Positions 34,146 through 42,514 of a DNA stretch of 64,000 nt are shown here, piece after piece. The stretch comes from Haemophilus_D parainfluenzae_AD. GTDB lineage: Bacteria > Pseudomonadota > Gammaproteobacteria > Enterobacterales > Pasteurellaceae. The stretch is from the NCBI RefSeq assembly GCF_001679325.1, contig NZ_LZMX01000030.1. One strand, written 5' to 3'. Position 1 is the first letter of the stretch, and the number at the start of each line of letters is the position of its first letter. The notes beneath the pieces are model-generated. The model was not told the origin of the DNA. It made no database searches and saw only the letters and a program-made list of their open reading frames with translations. The translations under genes and the position numbers were made by a program.

Positions 34146-35337
34146 TTATCAATCATTTAAAAATGAATTTCCTTATTTTAAATCGTCAAATGCCGTGGTT
34201 TATTTGGATAATGCGGCAACAGCATTAAAACCTCAAGCACTAATTGATGCAACAAGTACTTTTTATCAATCGGCAGGCTCCGTGCATCGTAGTCAGTATG
34301 AAGCCGCACAAACAGCACAATATGAAAATGCCCGTCACTTAGTTAAAACCTTAATTAATGCAGAAGATGAAAAAGCAGTGATTTGGACTTTAGGAACGAC
34401 GCATAGCATTAATTTAGTCGCTAATGGTTTACTCCCCTCTTTGCATACGGATGACGAGATTTTAATTAGCCAAGCAGACCATCATGCTAATTTTGTTACG
34501 TGGCATGAGACAGCGAAAAAATGCGGAGCGAAAATTCAAGTGTTGCCTATTTTGGATAATTGGTTAATCGATGAAAATGCCTTAATTGCAGCCTTAAATG
34601 AGAAAACCAAATTAGTGGCGCTCAATTTTGTTTCCAACGTAACGGGAACAGAACAACATATTCAACATTTAATTCACCTAATTCGTCAACATAGCAATGC
34701 GCTCGTTTTAGTGGATGCCGCTCAGGCTATTAGCCATATACAAATTGATTTGCAGGCATTAGATGCGGATTTTATTGCCTTTTCGGCACACAAAATTTAT
34801 GGGCCAAACGGCATTGGCGTATTAAGCGGAAAATTAAGCTCACTTTCCCTGCTACAACCGCTTTTTTACGGTGGAAAAATGATTGAGCGCGTATCCCATG
34901 AATGTATTACCTTTGCTGATTTGCCTTATCGATTAGAGGCTGGCACACCGAATATTGCTGGCGTGATTGGCTTTGGTGCAGTGCTAGATTGGCTCAAAAA
35001 ATGGGATTTTCAGGCAGCCGAGACACATGCTGTTGAACTTGCCGAGCAAAGTAAAGTGCGGTTGAAAAACTATCCGAATTGTCGTTTATTCAATTCACCG
35101 CAAGCAAGTTCTGTTGTATGTTTTGTTTTTGATGGCATTGCAGCATCCGATCTTGCTACCCTATTAAGTGAACAAAAAATTGCGTTGCGTGTTGGCGAAC
35201 ATTGCGCCCAACCTTACTTAGCCCGCCTTGGCGAGCGCACCACATTACGACTTTCTTTTGCGCCTTACAATAGCCCGCAAGATGTGGACGCTTTTTTTGC
35301 GGCATTAGATAAATCCTTAGAGTTATTAACATGCTAG
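34135..35337 (+). CDS. csdA: Cysteine desulfurase CsdA-type
   Basis: 400 residues from ATG 34135, preceded by GGAGG at perfect spacing and overlapping the nuclease gene end. Class V PLP enzyme of the SufS/CsdA group: YLDNAATALKP at the start, QADHHANFVTW, LVDAAQAISH (Asp and Gln), AHKIYGPNGIGVL (PLP Lys) and RVGEHCAQP (persulfide Cys). It strips sulfur from cysteine as persulfide and passes it to the SufE-type protein encoded next. Confidence 0.92.
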   Translation: MAFDYQSFKNEFPYFKSSNAVVYLDNAATALKPQALIDATSTFYQSAGSVHRSQYEAAQTAQYENARHLVKTLINAEDEKAVIWTLGTTHSINLVANGLLPSLHTDDEILISQADHHANFVTWHETAKKCGAKIQVLPILDNWLIDENALIAALNEKTKLVALNFVSNVTGTEQHIQHLIHLIRQHSNALVLVDAAQAISHIQIDLQALDADFIAFSAHKIYGPNGIGVLSGKLSSLSLLQPLFYGGKMIERVSHECITFADLPYRLEAGTPNIAGVIGFGAVLDWLKKWDFQAAETHAVELAEQSKVRLKNYPNCRLFNSPQASSVVCFVFDGIAASDLATLLSEQKIALRVGEHCAQPYLARLGERTTLRLSFAPYNSPQDVDAFFAALDKSLELLTC

Positions 35338-35705
35338 AAAACATTAAACAGGCAAAAAATTGGGAAGATCGTTACCGTTTCATTATTCAAGCCGGTAAAC
35401 ATCTTCCTCAACCTTCTCCAGATGAATTGGCTCAAATGCAATCAATTCAAGGCTGCGAAGCGGGACTTTGGTTTATGACCATTCTACAAAATGACGGTAC
35501 GTTTCAATTTCAAGCTTACAGCGAAGCGCGCATTATGAATGGTTTGTTATGGTTGTTATTACAACACATAAACGGTAAAACCCGAGACCAATTACAACAA
35601 TTTAATATTCGTCAATTTTTTGATGAGCTTGGTATTGCCTCTCGCTTAACTGCAACCCGTTTAAACGGTTTAAAACAAATCGAAGAAATCTTACACAATC
35701 TGTAA
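35331..35705 (+). CDS. csdE: SufE-family sulfur acceptor CsdE-type
   Basis: 124 residues. SufE fold: NWEDRYRFIIQAGKHLP, SIQGCEAGLWF (acceptor Cys about residue 42) and GLLWLLLQHINGKT. It accepts persulfide from CsdA and enhances its activity. It overlaps csdA by 7 bp and is followed 2 bp later by the zinc-ribbon gene. CsdE rather than SufE is favoured because it is paired with a CsdA-like gene and no sufBCD is nearby. Confidence 0.9.
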   Translation: MLENIKQAKNWEDRYRFIIQAGKHLPQPSPDELAQMQSIQGCEAGLWFMTILQNDGTFQFQAYSEARIMNGLLWLLLQHINGKTRDQLQQFNIRQFFDELGIASRLTATRLNGLKQIEEILHNL

Positions 35706-35707
35706 TT

Positions 35708-36493
35708 ATGTATCTGATCGAACCTTTTTTTAAATTGACCGCCTTAGAAAATGATATTGGGCAACAAAGCCGTTTGCTCAATGCCGTCATCGACCAATGG
35801 CGTTATAACGGACAAATTATCGGCCGTGAAATCCCGCTTTATTTGATGGAGGAAGACAGCGAACAAGGTTTTGCAATGCGCGTTATTTGTCCTGAGCAAG
35901 ATAGCCTTTTGCCCGAGAACAATAACCAAACTGTGAATCTGGCGATGGAAAATGCTGAAAAGTGCGGTCTACATTTTCAAGGTTTTCAAATTATTGCCGA
36001 TGATTTAAATGCAGACGGCACCGCAGAATGTAGCCAACCAGCATGGCAGATTCTCTATACTACACATTTGCAATCTTGCTCGCCATTACATAGTGGAGAA
36101 GATTTTTCCCCAATCCCACTTTATAAACAGCTAAAAAATCAACCGCACTTAAGCCAAGATTTGATTAAATGGCAGGAAAATTGGCAGGCTTGCGATCAGT
36201 TGCAAATGAATGGTTCAGCTTTAGAAAAAGAAGCATTAAACGAAATCTCCGAGATTAATAGCACGCTCTGTAAACATGGACGCTACCTTGCTACTGAAAT
36301 CGAAAAAGAAAGTGGCATACCGACCTATTATTATTTATACCGTGTCGGTGGACATTCTTTAGAATCGGAACAACAACGCTGTTGCCCGCAATGTGGTGGC
36401 GATTGGACATTAGACGCACCACTATTTGATGTAATTTACTTTAAATGCGACCAATGTCGATTAGTCTCGAATGTGTCGTGGAATTTTTTATAA
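35708..36493 (+). CDS. Zinc-ribbon protein of the DUF2310 family
   Basis: 261 residues. The C-terminal zinc ribbon has CCPQCGGDW and YFKCDQCRLVSNVSW (two CXXC pairs, about residues 229-253). The N-terminal part has VIDQWRYNGQIIGREIPL. The family has been described only as possibly nucleic-acid binding; function is unknown. It is likely co-transcribed with csdA-csdE. It does not look truncated. Confidence 0.75.
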   Translation: MYLIEPFFKLTALENDIGQQSRLLNAVIDQWRYNGQIIGREIPLYLMEEDSEQGFAMRVICPEQDSLLPENNNQTVNLAMENAEKCGLHFQGFQIIADDLNADGTAECSQPAWQILYTTHLQSCSPLHSGEDFSPIPLYKQLKNQPHLSQDLIKWQENWQACDQLQMNGSALEKEALNEISEINSTLCKHGRYLATEIEKESGIPTYYYLYRVGGHSLESEQQRCCPQCGGDWTLDAPLFDVIYFKCDQCRLVSNVSWNFL

Positions 36494-36517
36494 CGCTTTC
36501 GTCATTCAGGAAAACAA

Positions 36518-37357
36518 ATGAACTATCAAGATAAAAGCCTTCAATCTTTAAAACTCGGTCAAGCAACAGAATATGCTGCGAATTATGACCGCACTTTGTT
36601 ACAACCCGTGCCTCGAAAACTCAATCGTGATGGCTTAGGCATAACTGAACAACAGCCATTTTCCGAAGGGGCGGATATTTGGACAGCCTACGAAATTTCT
36701 TGGTTAAATCCAAAAGGTTTGCCACAAGTAGCTATTGCCGATGTGGAAATTGATTATCGCAGTGAAAATTTAATTGAATCGAAAAGCTTTAAACTCTACT
36801 TAAATAGCTTTAACCAAAGTAAATTTGCTGATTTTGCTAGCGTAGAACGCACTATGCGTGAAGATCTAAGTGCTTGTGCTCAAGGCGAGGTCAAAGTACG
36901 TTTGCATCCTTTATCCCATTATCAAGGACAAAGTATTGATACTTTACCGGGCGATTGCATTGATGATCAGGATATCGAAATCCACAGCTACGAATTTGAT
37001 GCAGACATTTTGCAAGATTGTACGTCCAATAACGTGGTGGAAGAAACCTTAGTAAGCCATTTATTGAAATCTAACTGTCTTATCACCAGTCAGCCGGATT
37101 GGGGAACCGTGCAAATTCATTATGTGGGTAAGCAAATCGATCGCGAAAAACTTCTCCGCTACATAGTGTCTTTCCGTCAACATAATGAGTTTCACGAGCA
37201 GTGTGTCGAGCGTATTTTCTGTGACTTGATGCATTACGCCAAACCAGAAAAACTCACCGTCTATGCGCGTTATACGCGCCGTGGTGGATTGGACATTAAT
37301 CCATTCCGTTCGAACTTTGAGGAAATTCCACAAAATTTACGTTTGGCAAGACAATAA
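36518..37357 (+). CDS. queF: NADPH-dependent preQ0 reductase
   Basis: 279 residues, the long two-domain QueF type. It reduces the nitrile of 7-cyano-7-deazaguanine to preQ1 for queuosine in tRNA. The motif ESKSFKLYLNSFNQSKF (residues 90-106) is the QueF signature; the catalytic Cys is in SNCLITSQPDWGTVQIHY (about residue 190). TRRGGLDINPFRSNF is also conserved. It ends at a USS-based terminator shared with tyrA. Confidence 0.95.
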   Translation: MNYQDKSLQSLKLGQATEYAANYDRTLLQPVPRKLNRDGLGITEQQPFSEGADIWTAYEISWLNPKGLPQVAIADVEIDYRSENLIESKSFKLYLNSFNQSKFADFASVERTMREDLSACAQGEVKVRLHPLSHYQGQSIDTLPGDCIDDQDIEIHSYEFDADILQDCTSNNVVEETLVSHLLKSNCLITSQPDWGTVQIHYVGKQIDREKLLRYIVSFRQHNEFHEQCVERIFCDLMHYAKPEKLTVYARYTRRGGLDINPFRSNFEEIPQNLRLARQ

Positions 37358-37360
37358 GTA

Positions 37361-37402
37361 AAAAGAAAAAGTGCGGTGAAAATCAACCGCACTTTTTACT
37401 TT
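37361..37402. terminator. Uptake-signal terminator between queF and tyrA
   Basis: An inverted pair of perfect uptake signals forms a 12-bp stem (37366-37377 with 37386-37397) and an 8-nt loop, with A-run before and T-run after; it works in both directions. Confidence 0.9.
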
Positions 37403-38525
37403 ATACGTGACGTAAATCGTGAGCTTGTTGTAATAACTGACGACTTTCTTGCAAGAATTGATCAGAATATTCCCCAAACCATTCTCTCACTTGATGGAAA
37501 GCATCAATAAATCCTTGACGATCGCCTTTTTCAAAGAATTGTAACGCTTCTTCATAGGTTTGTTTCAAACTTTCAATCACATCTAAATTTTCTGGCTTAT
37601 CCATAATAATATCTGCATAAAGTGCCGCATCTTGAGCAAATAGACGACCAATCATAGCTAATTCCAAACGATAAATCGGGGAAGATAGCGCCAATAAATT
37701 GCTTAAATTGACGGGCTGTTTAGAAAGATGCAGACCATTCGCAAAGGTAGAAAAGTGACGTAATGCTTGAATGTACGTCATATTGTGATCATGCTCAGCT
37801 GCATCAATTTGGTAAATTTTTGCACCCCAGATTTGAATTTGCTCCAGTAACCATTCATAACACTCACTAAAGCGCCCATCACAACACACAACCACTTGTT
37901 TTGCCATGCTCGCAATATCAGGGCCAAACATTGGATGCAATCCAACTACCGCCCCTTTATGCACCTCTAACATTTTAGCTAATGGAGCACGTTTCACGGA
38001 GGTGAGATCCGCCAGTAGCATATTTTCCGTTAAATAGGGTTTTAAACGTTCTATGGTTTCTAACGTGTGATCAATTGGCACGGAAACAATGACAACATCT
38101 GCATTCGTTAAAATGCGTTCTGCCACATCCCAATCATCCAGATCTAAAATAGAAATAGGATAACCAGAAGCGCGCAAATAGCGGGCAAGTAATTGCCCCA
38201 TTTTTCCGTAACCGCCGACAATAACAATTTTGTTAATGGCTGGATTCAGGGTTTTAAAACCAAACTGATTTTCATTGGAATACGATTCACGCATGAAACG
38301 ACGAAGCACATCTTCGATAAGTTGTGGAGAGATTCCCGCTTTCGCCGCCTCTTCTCGGCGCGCTTGTAGCATTGCTAATTCACGTTCTGGCGCATAAATT
38401 GGTAAACCTTTTTCATGCTTAACCTCTCCTACCTGGCTTACCAGTTCGAGGCGTTTAGCAAAAAGTTGAATCAGTTCACGATCGAGCGCATCAATTTCCT
38501 GACGTAAATGGTTAAGGACATCCAT
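37401..38525 (-). CDS. tyrA: Chorismate mutase/prephenate dehydrogenase (T-protein)
   Basis: 374 residues. The N-terminal AroQ chorismate mutase (about 1-90; LRQEIDALDRELIQLFAKRLELV) is fused to prephenate dehydrogenase (NAD-binding IVIVGGYGKMGQLLARYL, about residues 100-115; HPMFGPDI with catalytic His). It makes 4-hydroxyphenylpyruvate for tyrosine. An operator-like sequence close to the TyrR consensus lies just before the start (38534-38551). The last gene of the truB line, it appears to have its own regulated promoter. Confidence 0.95.
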   Translation of the reverse strand: MDVLNHLRQEIDALDRELIQLFAKRLELVSQVGEVKHEKGLPIYAPERELAMLQARREEAAKAGISPQLIEDVLRRFMRESYSNENQFGFKTLNPAINKIVIVGGYGKMGQLLARYLRASGYPISILDLDDWDVAERILTNADVVIVSVPIDHTLETIERLKPYLTENMLLADLTSVKRAPLAKMLEVHKGAVVGLHPMFGPDIASMAKQVVVCCDGRFSECYEWLLEQIQIWGAKIYQIDAAEHDHNMTYIQALRHFSTFANGLHLSKQPVNLSNLLALSSPIYRLELAMIGRLFAQDAALYADIIMDKPENLDVIESLKQTYEEALQFFEKGDRQGFIDAFHQVREWFGEYSDQFLQESRQLLQQAHDLRHV

Positions 38526-38528
38526 AAT

Positions 38529-38579
38529 TCACCTGTAATATCTTATTTACATTGATTGCAATTAAAAGGTTACAGGTGA
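38529..38579 (-). promoter_or_regulatory. TyrR-box-like operator and hairpin before tyrA
   Basis: On the minus strand 38551-38534 reads TGTAAATAAGATATTACA, one mismatch from the TyrR box TGTAAA-N6-TTTACA. A weaker box (TGTAAC-N6-ATTGCA) lies 23 bp upstream centre to centre, the spacing used by tandem strong/weak TyrR boxes. A separate 10-bp inverted repeat (38529-38538 with 38570-38579) spans the region; one arm includes the AGGTGA Shine-Dalgarno, so the RNA could also mask the ribosome site. tyrR is not in the window. Confidence 0.6.
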
Positions 38580-38611
38580 GATTACTGGAATTAAAACAGA
38601 AAGGCAAATGG

Positions 38612-39535
38612 TTAGAGAGATTGTGTAATCAAACGTTGCGGACGAATTACATTGTTATCATCGATAAGTGCCACGCCTAAAAAGATATTCTTATCAGAAA
38701 ACAACCGCACTTGACCATGTAACTTGGCTTCATTAGCAAATTTGACTCGTTGTCCAAAGCCGATACCTTTACTTTGCTCGGCATTTAGCTGTAATGCGGG
38801 TAGTTTACTGACCGCTGTATCTGTCGGTAAAAGATGTTGATCGAGTTGAGCAAGATCATCTTGCTCTGCAAGCGTCTGCAAAGCATCCCATGTCATCATC
38901 TTTTCTGTTGGGTAATCGGCCACTGCAGTTCGACGTAACACGGTCACATGAGCACCACAACCTAACACTTCACCTAAATCATCCACTAATGTACGAATAT
39001 AGGTTCCTTTCGAACAATGCACTTCTAAAGTTAAAAAAGGTGCTTGATACTCGATAAAGTTTAGTTCAAAAATCGTGATAGGACGGGCCTCACGTTCTAC
39101 CGTAATGCCTGCGCGAGCATACTCATATAATGGTTTTCCATTGTGCTTTAACGCAGAAAACATAGTCGGCACTTGCAAAATATCACCACGGAATTGTTCA
39201 AGTGCGGTCAAAATTTGTGATGTTTCCACATTGACAGAACGAGTTTCTACCACTTGTCCTTCAGCATCCGAGGTATCCGTACGCTCACCTAGTTTTGCTG
39301 TAACCACATAGCGTTTATCTGCATCTAATAAGAATTGGGAAAACTTTGTCGCTTCACCTAAACAAATAGGCAGCATACCGGTTGCCAATGGATCGAGCGC
39401 ACCGGTATGCCCTGCTTTATTCGCTTGGAATAGGCGTTTAACTTTTTGCATAATGTCATTCGATGACATGCCTTGTGGCTTATCTAATAAAAATACGCCA
39501 TCAATATCACGCCCACGTTTACGAGGTCTCGACAT
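38612..39535 (-). CDS. truB: tRNA pseudouridine-55 synthase
   Basis: 307 residues. The N-terminal catalytic domain has GVFLLDKPQGMSSND and the catalytic Asp in HTGALDPLATGMLP (about residue 48); CSKGTYIRTLVDDLG is the second signature; a small PUA-like domain ends the protein. It makes the T-loop pseudouridine of all tRNAs. Its ATG overlaps the rbfA stop. A 28-bp stretch (39199-39226) is identical to one in the LysE-type gene at 51311-51338. Confidence 0.96.
   Translation of the reverse strand: MSRPRKRGRDIDGVFLLDKPQGMSSNDIMQKVKRLFQANKAGHTGALDPLATGMLPICLGEATKFSQFLLDADKRYVVTAKLGERTDTSDAEGQVVETRSVNVETSQILTALEQFRGDILQVPTMFSALKHNGKPLYEYARAGITVEREARPITIFELNFIEYQAPFLTLEVHCSKGTYIRTLVDDLGEVLGCGAHVTVLRRTAVADYPTEKMMTWDALQTLAEQDDLAQLDQHLLPTDTAVSKLPALQLNAEQSKGIGFGQRVKFANEAKLHGQVRLFSDKNIFLGVALIDDNNVIRPQRLITQSL
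39199..39226 (-). repeat. 28-bp identity with the LysE-type gene (copy in truB)
   Basis: This stretch, built around an uptake signal, is identical to 51311-51338 in another gene. Both are read in the same frame and encode the same nine residues, ETSQILTAL. Confidence 0.9.
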
Positions 39536-39921
39536 TAGTCATTTTCCTCAACGTGTTTTTTCTCGTCTTCACGTACCACGTTTGTCACTAAATTAGACAT
39601 ACGCATCCCTTCAACTAAGGATTGATCGTAGAAGAAACGAATTTCCGGCACAATGCGTAAGCGCATCGCTTTACCCACTAATGAACGGATATAAGGTGCT
39701 GCTTTTTCTAACCCTTTCATGCCTTGTGCGATCGCTACTTCATCATGATCAAACAAAAATGTGACAAACACTTTTGCATAAGCTAAATCGCTTGATACCT
39801 CCACATCAGACACGGTTACCATGCCAATACGGGGATCTTTCACTTCACGCTGTAAAATGATGGCGATTTCTTTTTGTAATTCTTGTGCAACACGATCGCT
39901 GCGTTTAAATTCTCTTGCCAT
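39535..39921 (-). CDS. rbfA: Ribosome-binding factor A
   Basis: 128 residues, a single KH-like domain (REFKRSDRVAQELQKEIAIILQ; DPRIGMVTVSDVEVSSDLAYAKVFVTF; RLRIVPEIRFFYDQSL). It is needed for late 30S maturation and processing of the 16S 5' end. A terminator-like hairpin separates it from infB upstream, so part of its expression may come from read-through or its own promoter. Confidence 0.96.
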   Translation of the reverse strand: MAREFKRSDRVAQELQKEIAIILQREVKDPRIGMVTVSDVEVSSDLAYAKVFVTFLFDHDEVAIAQGMKGLEKAAPYIRSLVGKAMRLRIVPEIRFFYDQSLVEGMRMSNLVTNVVREDEKKHVEEND

Positions 39922-39936
39922 AATATTTCTCTTATT

Positions 39937-39977
39937 AAAAAGCGGTCAAAAATACGTTGAATTTTGACCGCTCTTTT
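39937..39977 (-). terminator. Terminator or attenuator between infB and rbfA
   Basis: An 11-bp perfect stem AGCGGTCAAAA (39941-39951 with 39962-39972) and a 10-nt loop lie between infB and rbfA, with CTTTTTAAT following on the minus strand. It should reduce read-through into rbfA-truB. Confidence 0.75.
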
Positions 39978-39983
39978 TATCGA

Positions 39984-42503
39984 TTAGATTGAACGTTTAA
40001 TTTCAACGACTTCAAACACCTCGATTTGGTCGCCGACTTTTACGTCATTGTAGTTTTTAACGCCGATACCACATTCCATACCATTACGGACTTCAGCAAC
40101 GTCATCTTTAAAGCGACGGAGAGATTCCAATTCACCTTCAAAGATTACCACGTTGTCACGTAATACGCGGATTGGATTGTTACGTTTTACTACACCTTCA
40201 GTCACCATACAACCCGCGATTGCACCAAATTTCGGATGTTTAAACACATCACGCACTTCAGCCAAGCCGATGATTTCTTGTTTGAATTCTGGTTGTAGCA
40301 TACCACTCATCGCGGCTTTCACATCATTTAATAGTTCATAAATGATGGAGTAATAACGAAGGTCAATGTTTTCTGCTTCGATAATACGACGAGCAGAAGC
40401 ATCCGCACGTACGTTGAAGCCGACCATAATCGCATTCGAAGCAGCTGCTAAGGTTGCATCAGTTTCAGAAATACCACCTACACCAGAGCCCACAACTTTC
40501 ACTTTCACTTCGTCAGTAGAAAGATCTTGTAACGATTGAATAATCGCTTCCACAGAACCCTGAACGTCCGCTTTCACAATGATGTTCAGTTCAGCCACAT
40601 CACCTTCAGTCATATTGCTAAACATATTTTCAAGTTTCGCTTTTTGCTGACGAGCAAGTTTCACTTCACGGAACTTACCTTGACGGTGTAATGCTACTTC
40701 ACGTGCTTTTTTCTCATCACGTACTACAGTTGCTTCATCACCCGCTGCTGGCACGCCTGAAAGACCTAACACCTCAACAGGAATAGATGGACCGGCTTCA
40801 TCGATTTCTTTACCATTTTCATCGCGCATTGCACGAACACGGCCGTATTCAAAACCACAAAGTACGATATCACCTTTACGTAAGGTACCTGATTGAACAA
40901 GAATGGTTGCAACTGGACCACGGCCTTTATCAAGGTAAGACTCAATCACCACACCACTTGCCATACCGTCTTTTACAGCCGTTAATTCAAGTACTTCTGA
41001 TTGAAGTAAAATAGCATCTAATAAGTCATCAACACCGGTACCTTTCTTCGCAGAAACTGGAACGAATTGCACATCACCACCAAATTTCTCAGAAATGACT
41101 TCGTGTTGAAGCAATTCTTGTTCTACGCGGTCTGGATTGGCTTCTGGTTTATCAATTTTGTTCACTGCAACCACTAAAGGCGCACCCGCTGCTTTCGCGT
41201 GTTGAATCGCTTCAATAGTTTGAGGCATCACACCATCATCTGCCGCAACCACAAGAACTACGATATCCGTTGCTTTCGCACCACGTGCACGCATTGAGGT
41301 AAATGCGGCGTGTCCTGGTGTATCTAAGAAGGTGATCATTTTGCCGTCATCCATTTCTACGTGGTATGCACCGATGTGCTGAGTAATACCACCCGCCTCA
41401 CCTGCTGCCACCTTCGCTTTACGAATATAGTCAAGTAATGAGGTTTTACCATGGTCAACGTGACCCATAATCGTTACAACTGGTGCTCGAGTCACTTTTT
41501 CTGCGTTAACATCACGGTCGCCTAATACTTCTTCTTCAAGTTCATTTTCATTGCGAAGAATCACTTTGTGACCTAATTCTTCAGCCACTAATTGTGCCGT
41601 TTCCTGGTCAAGCACTTGGTTAATGGTCACCATTTCGCCCATCTTCATCATTGCTTTGATGATTTCAGTCGCTTTGGTTGCCATTTTATTTGCTAATTCT
41701 GCAACGGTAATGGTTTCACCAATAACAACATCTTGTTTCACAACCTGAACAGGTTTTGTGAAGGCTTGTTGTAATGCTGCACCTTTCTTACCATTTTTAC
41801 CTTTACCGAATTTACCGTCTTTTTGATTTTTACGGTTAGATTCGCGCTCATTTTTATTGCCGCCTTTCACGTCATCGCGTTCTTTTTTCGCTTTAGCGAC
41901 TTTATTTTTACCGCGACCGCGATTTTCATTACGACGTTCTTCTTCGTCTTCTGCTTCTAAAGCATAACGAGAGCTTAAATTGTAATCAGTATAATCTTCT
42001 GATGCGCTTTCATTGCTTGACGTATCCGCTTCAGCATAACGTTTAGCATCTTCAGCTGCTTTACGCGCTTGCTCTTCTGCTTTTTGGCGAGCAAGTTCTT
42101 CTGCTTTGCGACGAAGTTCTGCTTCTTCCGCTTTACGTTTTTCTTTTTCTGGATCAACAGATTTAGGTTTATTTTCAACCGCACTTTGTGCTGGTTTCGC
42201 TGCTTTTTCTGCTTCAACCTTCGCTTTTTCAGCTTTCACTTTTTCAGCTGCAGCTTTTTCAACAGCTAAACGTGCTTTTTCTTCTGCCGCTTTCTTTTCT
42301 GCTTCTTGCTGTGCTTTTAATTTTTCTGCCTCAGCTGCTTTTCGAGCGGCATCTGTTGGCACAGTACGTTTTTTACGAACTTCAACTTGTACCGCTTTTG
42401 CTTTACCGCCAGCTGTTGTACTGCTTACGGTTGTTTTTGTTCTGCGTTGAATACTTAGTTTTTTCGGTGCATTCGCATCCGCATTTTTTACATCTTCAGT
42501 CAT
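39984..42503 (-). CDS. infB: Translation initiation factor IF-2
   Basis: 839 residues. The N-terminal quarter is a very charged Ala/Lys/Glu-rich linker, followed by IF2_N (ITVAELANKMATKATEIIKAMMKMG), the G domain (GHVDHGKTSLLD; DTPGHAAF; NKIDK) and the C-terminal fMet-tRNA-binding domains. It places initiator tRNA on the 30S subunit. Lying downstream of metY in the same operon, it is linked to the tRNA it binds. An uptake signal lies in the linker. Confidence 0.97.
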   Translation of the reverse strand: MTEDVKNADANAPKKLSIQRRTKTTVSSTTAGGKAKAVQVEVRKKRTVPTDAARKAAEAEKLKAQQEAEKKAAEEKARLAVEKAAAEKVKAEKAKVEAEKAAKPAQSAVENKPKSVDPEKEKRKAEEAELRRKAEELARQKAEEQARKAAEDAKRYAEADTSSNESASEDYTDYNLSSRYALEAEDEEERRNENRGRGKNKVAKAKKERDDVKGGNKNERESNRKNQKDGKFGKGKNGKKGAALQQAFTKPVQVVKQDVVIGETITVAELANKMATKATEIIKAMMKMGEMVTINQVLDQETAQLVAEELGHKVILRNENELEEEVLGDRDVNAEKVTRAPVVTIMGHVDHGKTSLLDYIRKAKVAAGEAGGITQHIGAYHVEMDDGKMITFLDTPGHAAFTSMRARGAKATDIVVLVVAADDGVMPQTIEAIQHAKAAGAPLVVAVNKIDKPEANPDRVEQELLQHEVISEKFGGDVQFVPVSAKKGTGVDDLLDAILLQSEVLELTAVKDGMASGVVIESYLDKGRGPVATILVQSGTLRKGDIVLCGFEYGRVRAMRDENGKEIDEAGPSIPVEVLGLSGVPAAGDEATVVRDEKKAREVALHRQGKFREVKLARQQKAKLENMFSNMTEGDVAELNIIVKADVQGSVEAIIQSLQDLSTDEVKVKVVGSGVGGISETDATLAAASNAIMVGFNVRADASARRIIEAENIDLRYYSIIYELLNDVKAAMSGMLQPEFKQEIIGLAEVRDVFKHPKFGAIAGCMVTEGVVKRNNPIRVLRDNVVIFEGELESLRRFKDDVAEVRNGMECGIGVKNYNDVKVGDQIEVFEVVEIKRSI

Positions 42504-42514
42504 TATTAAACTCC

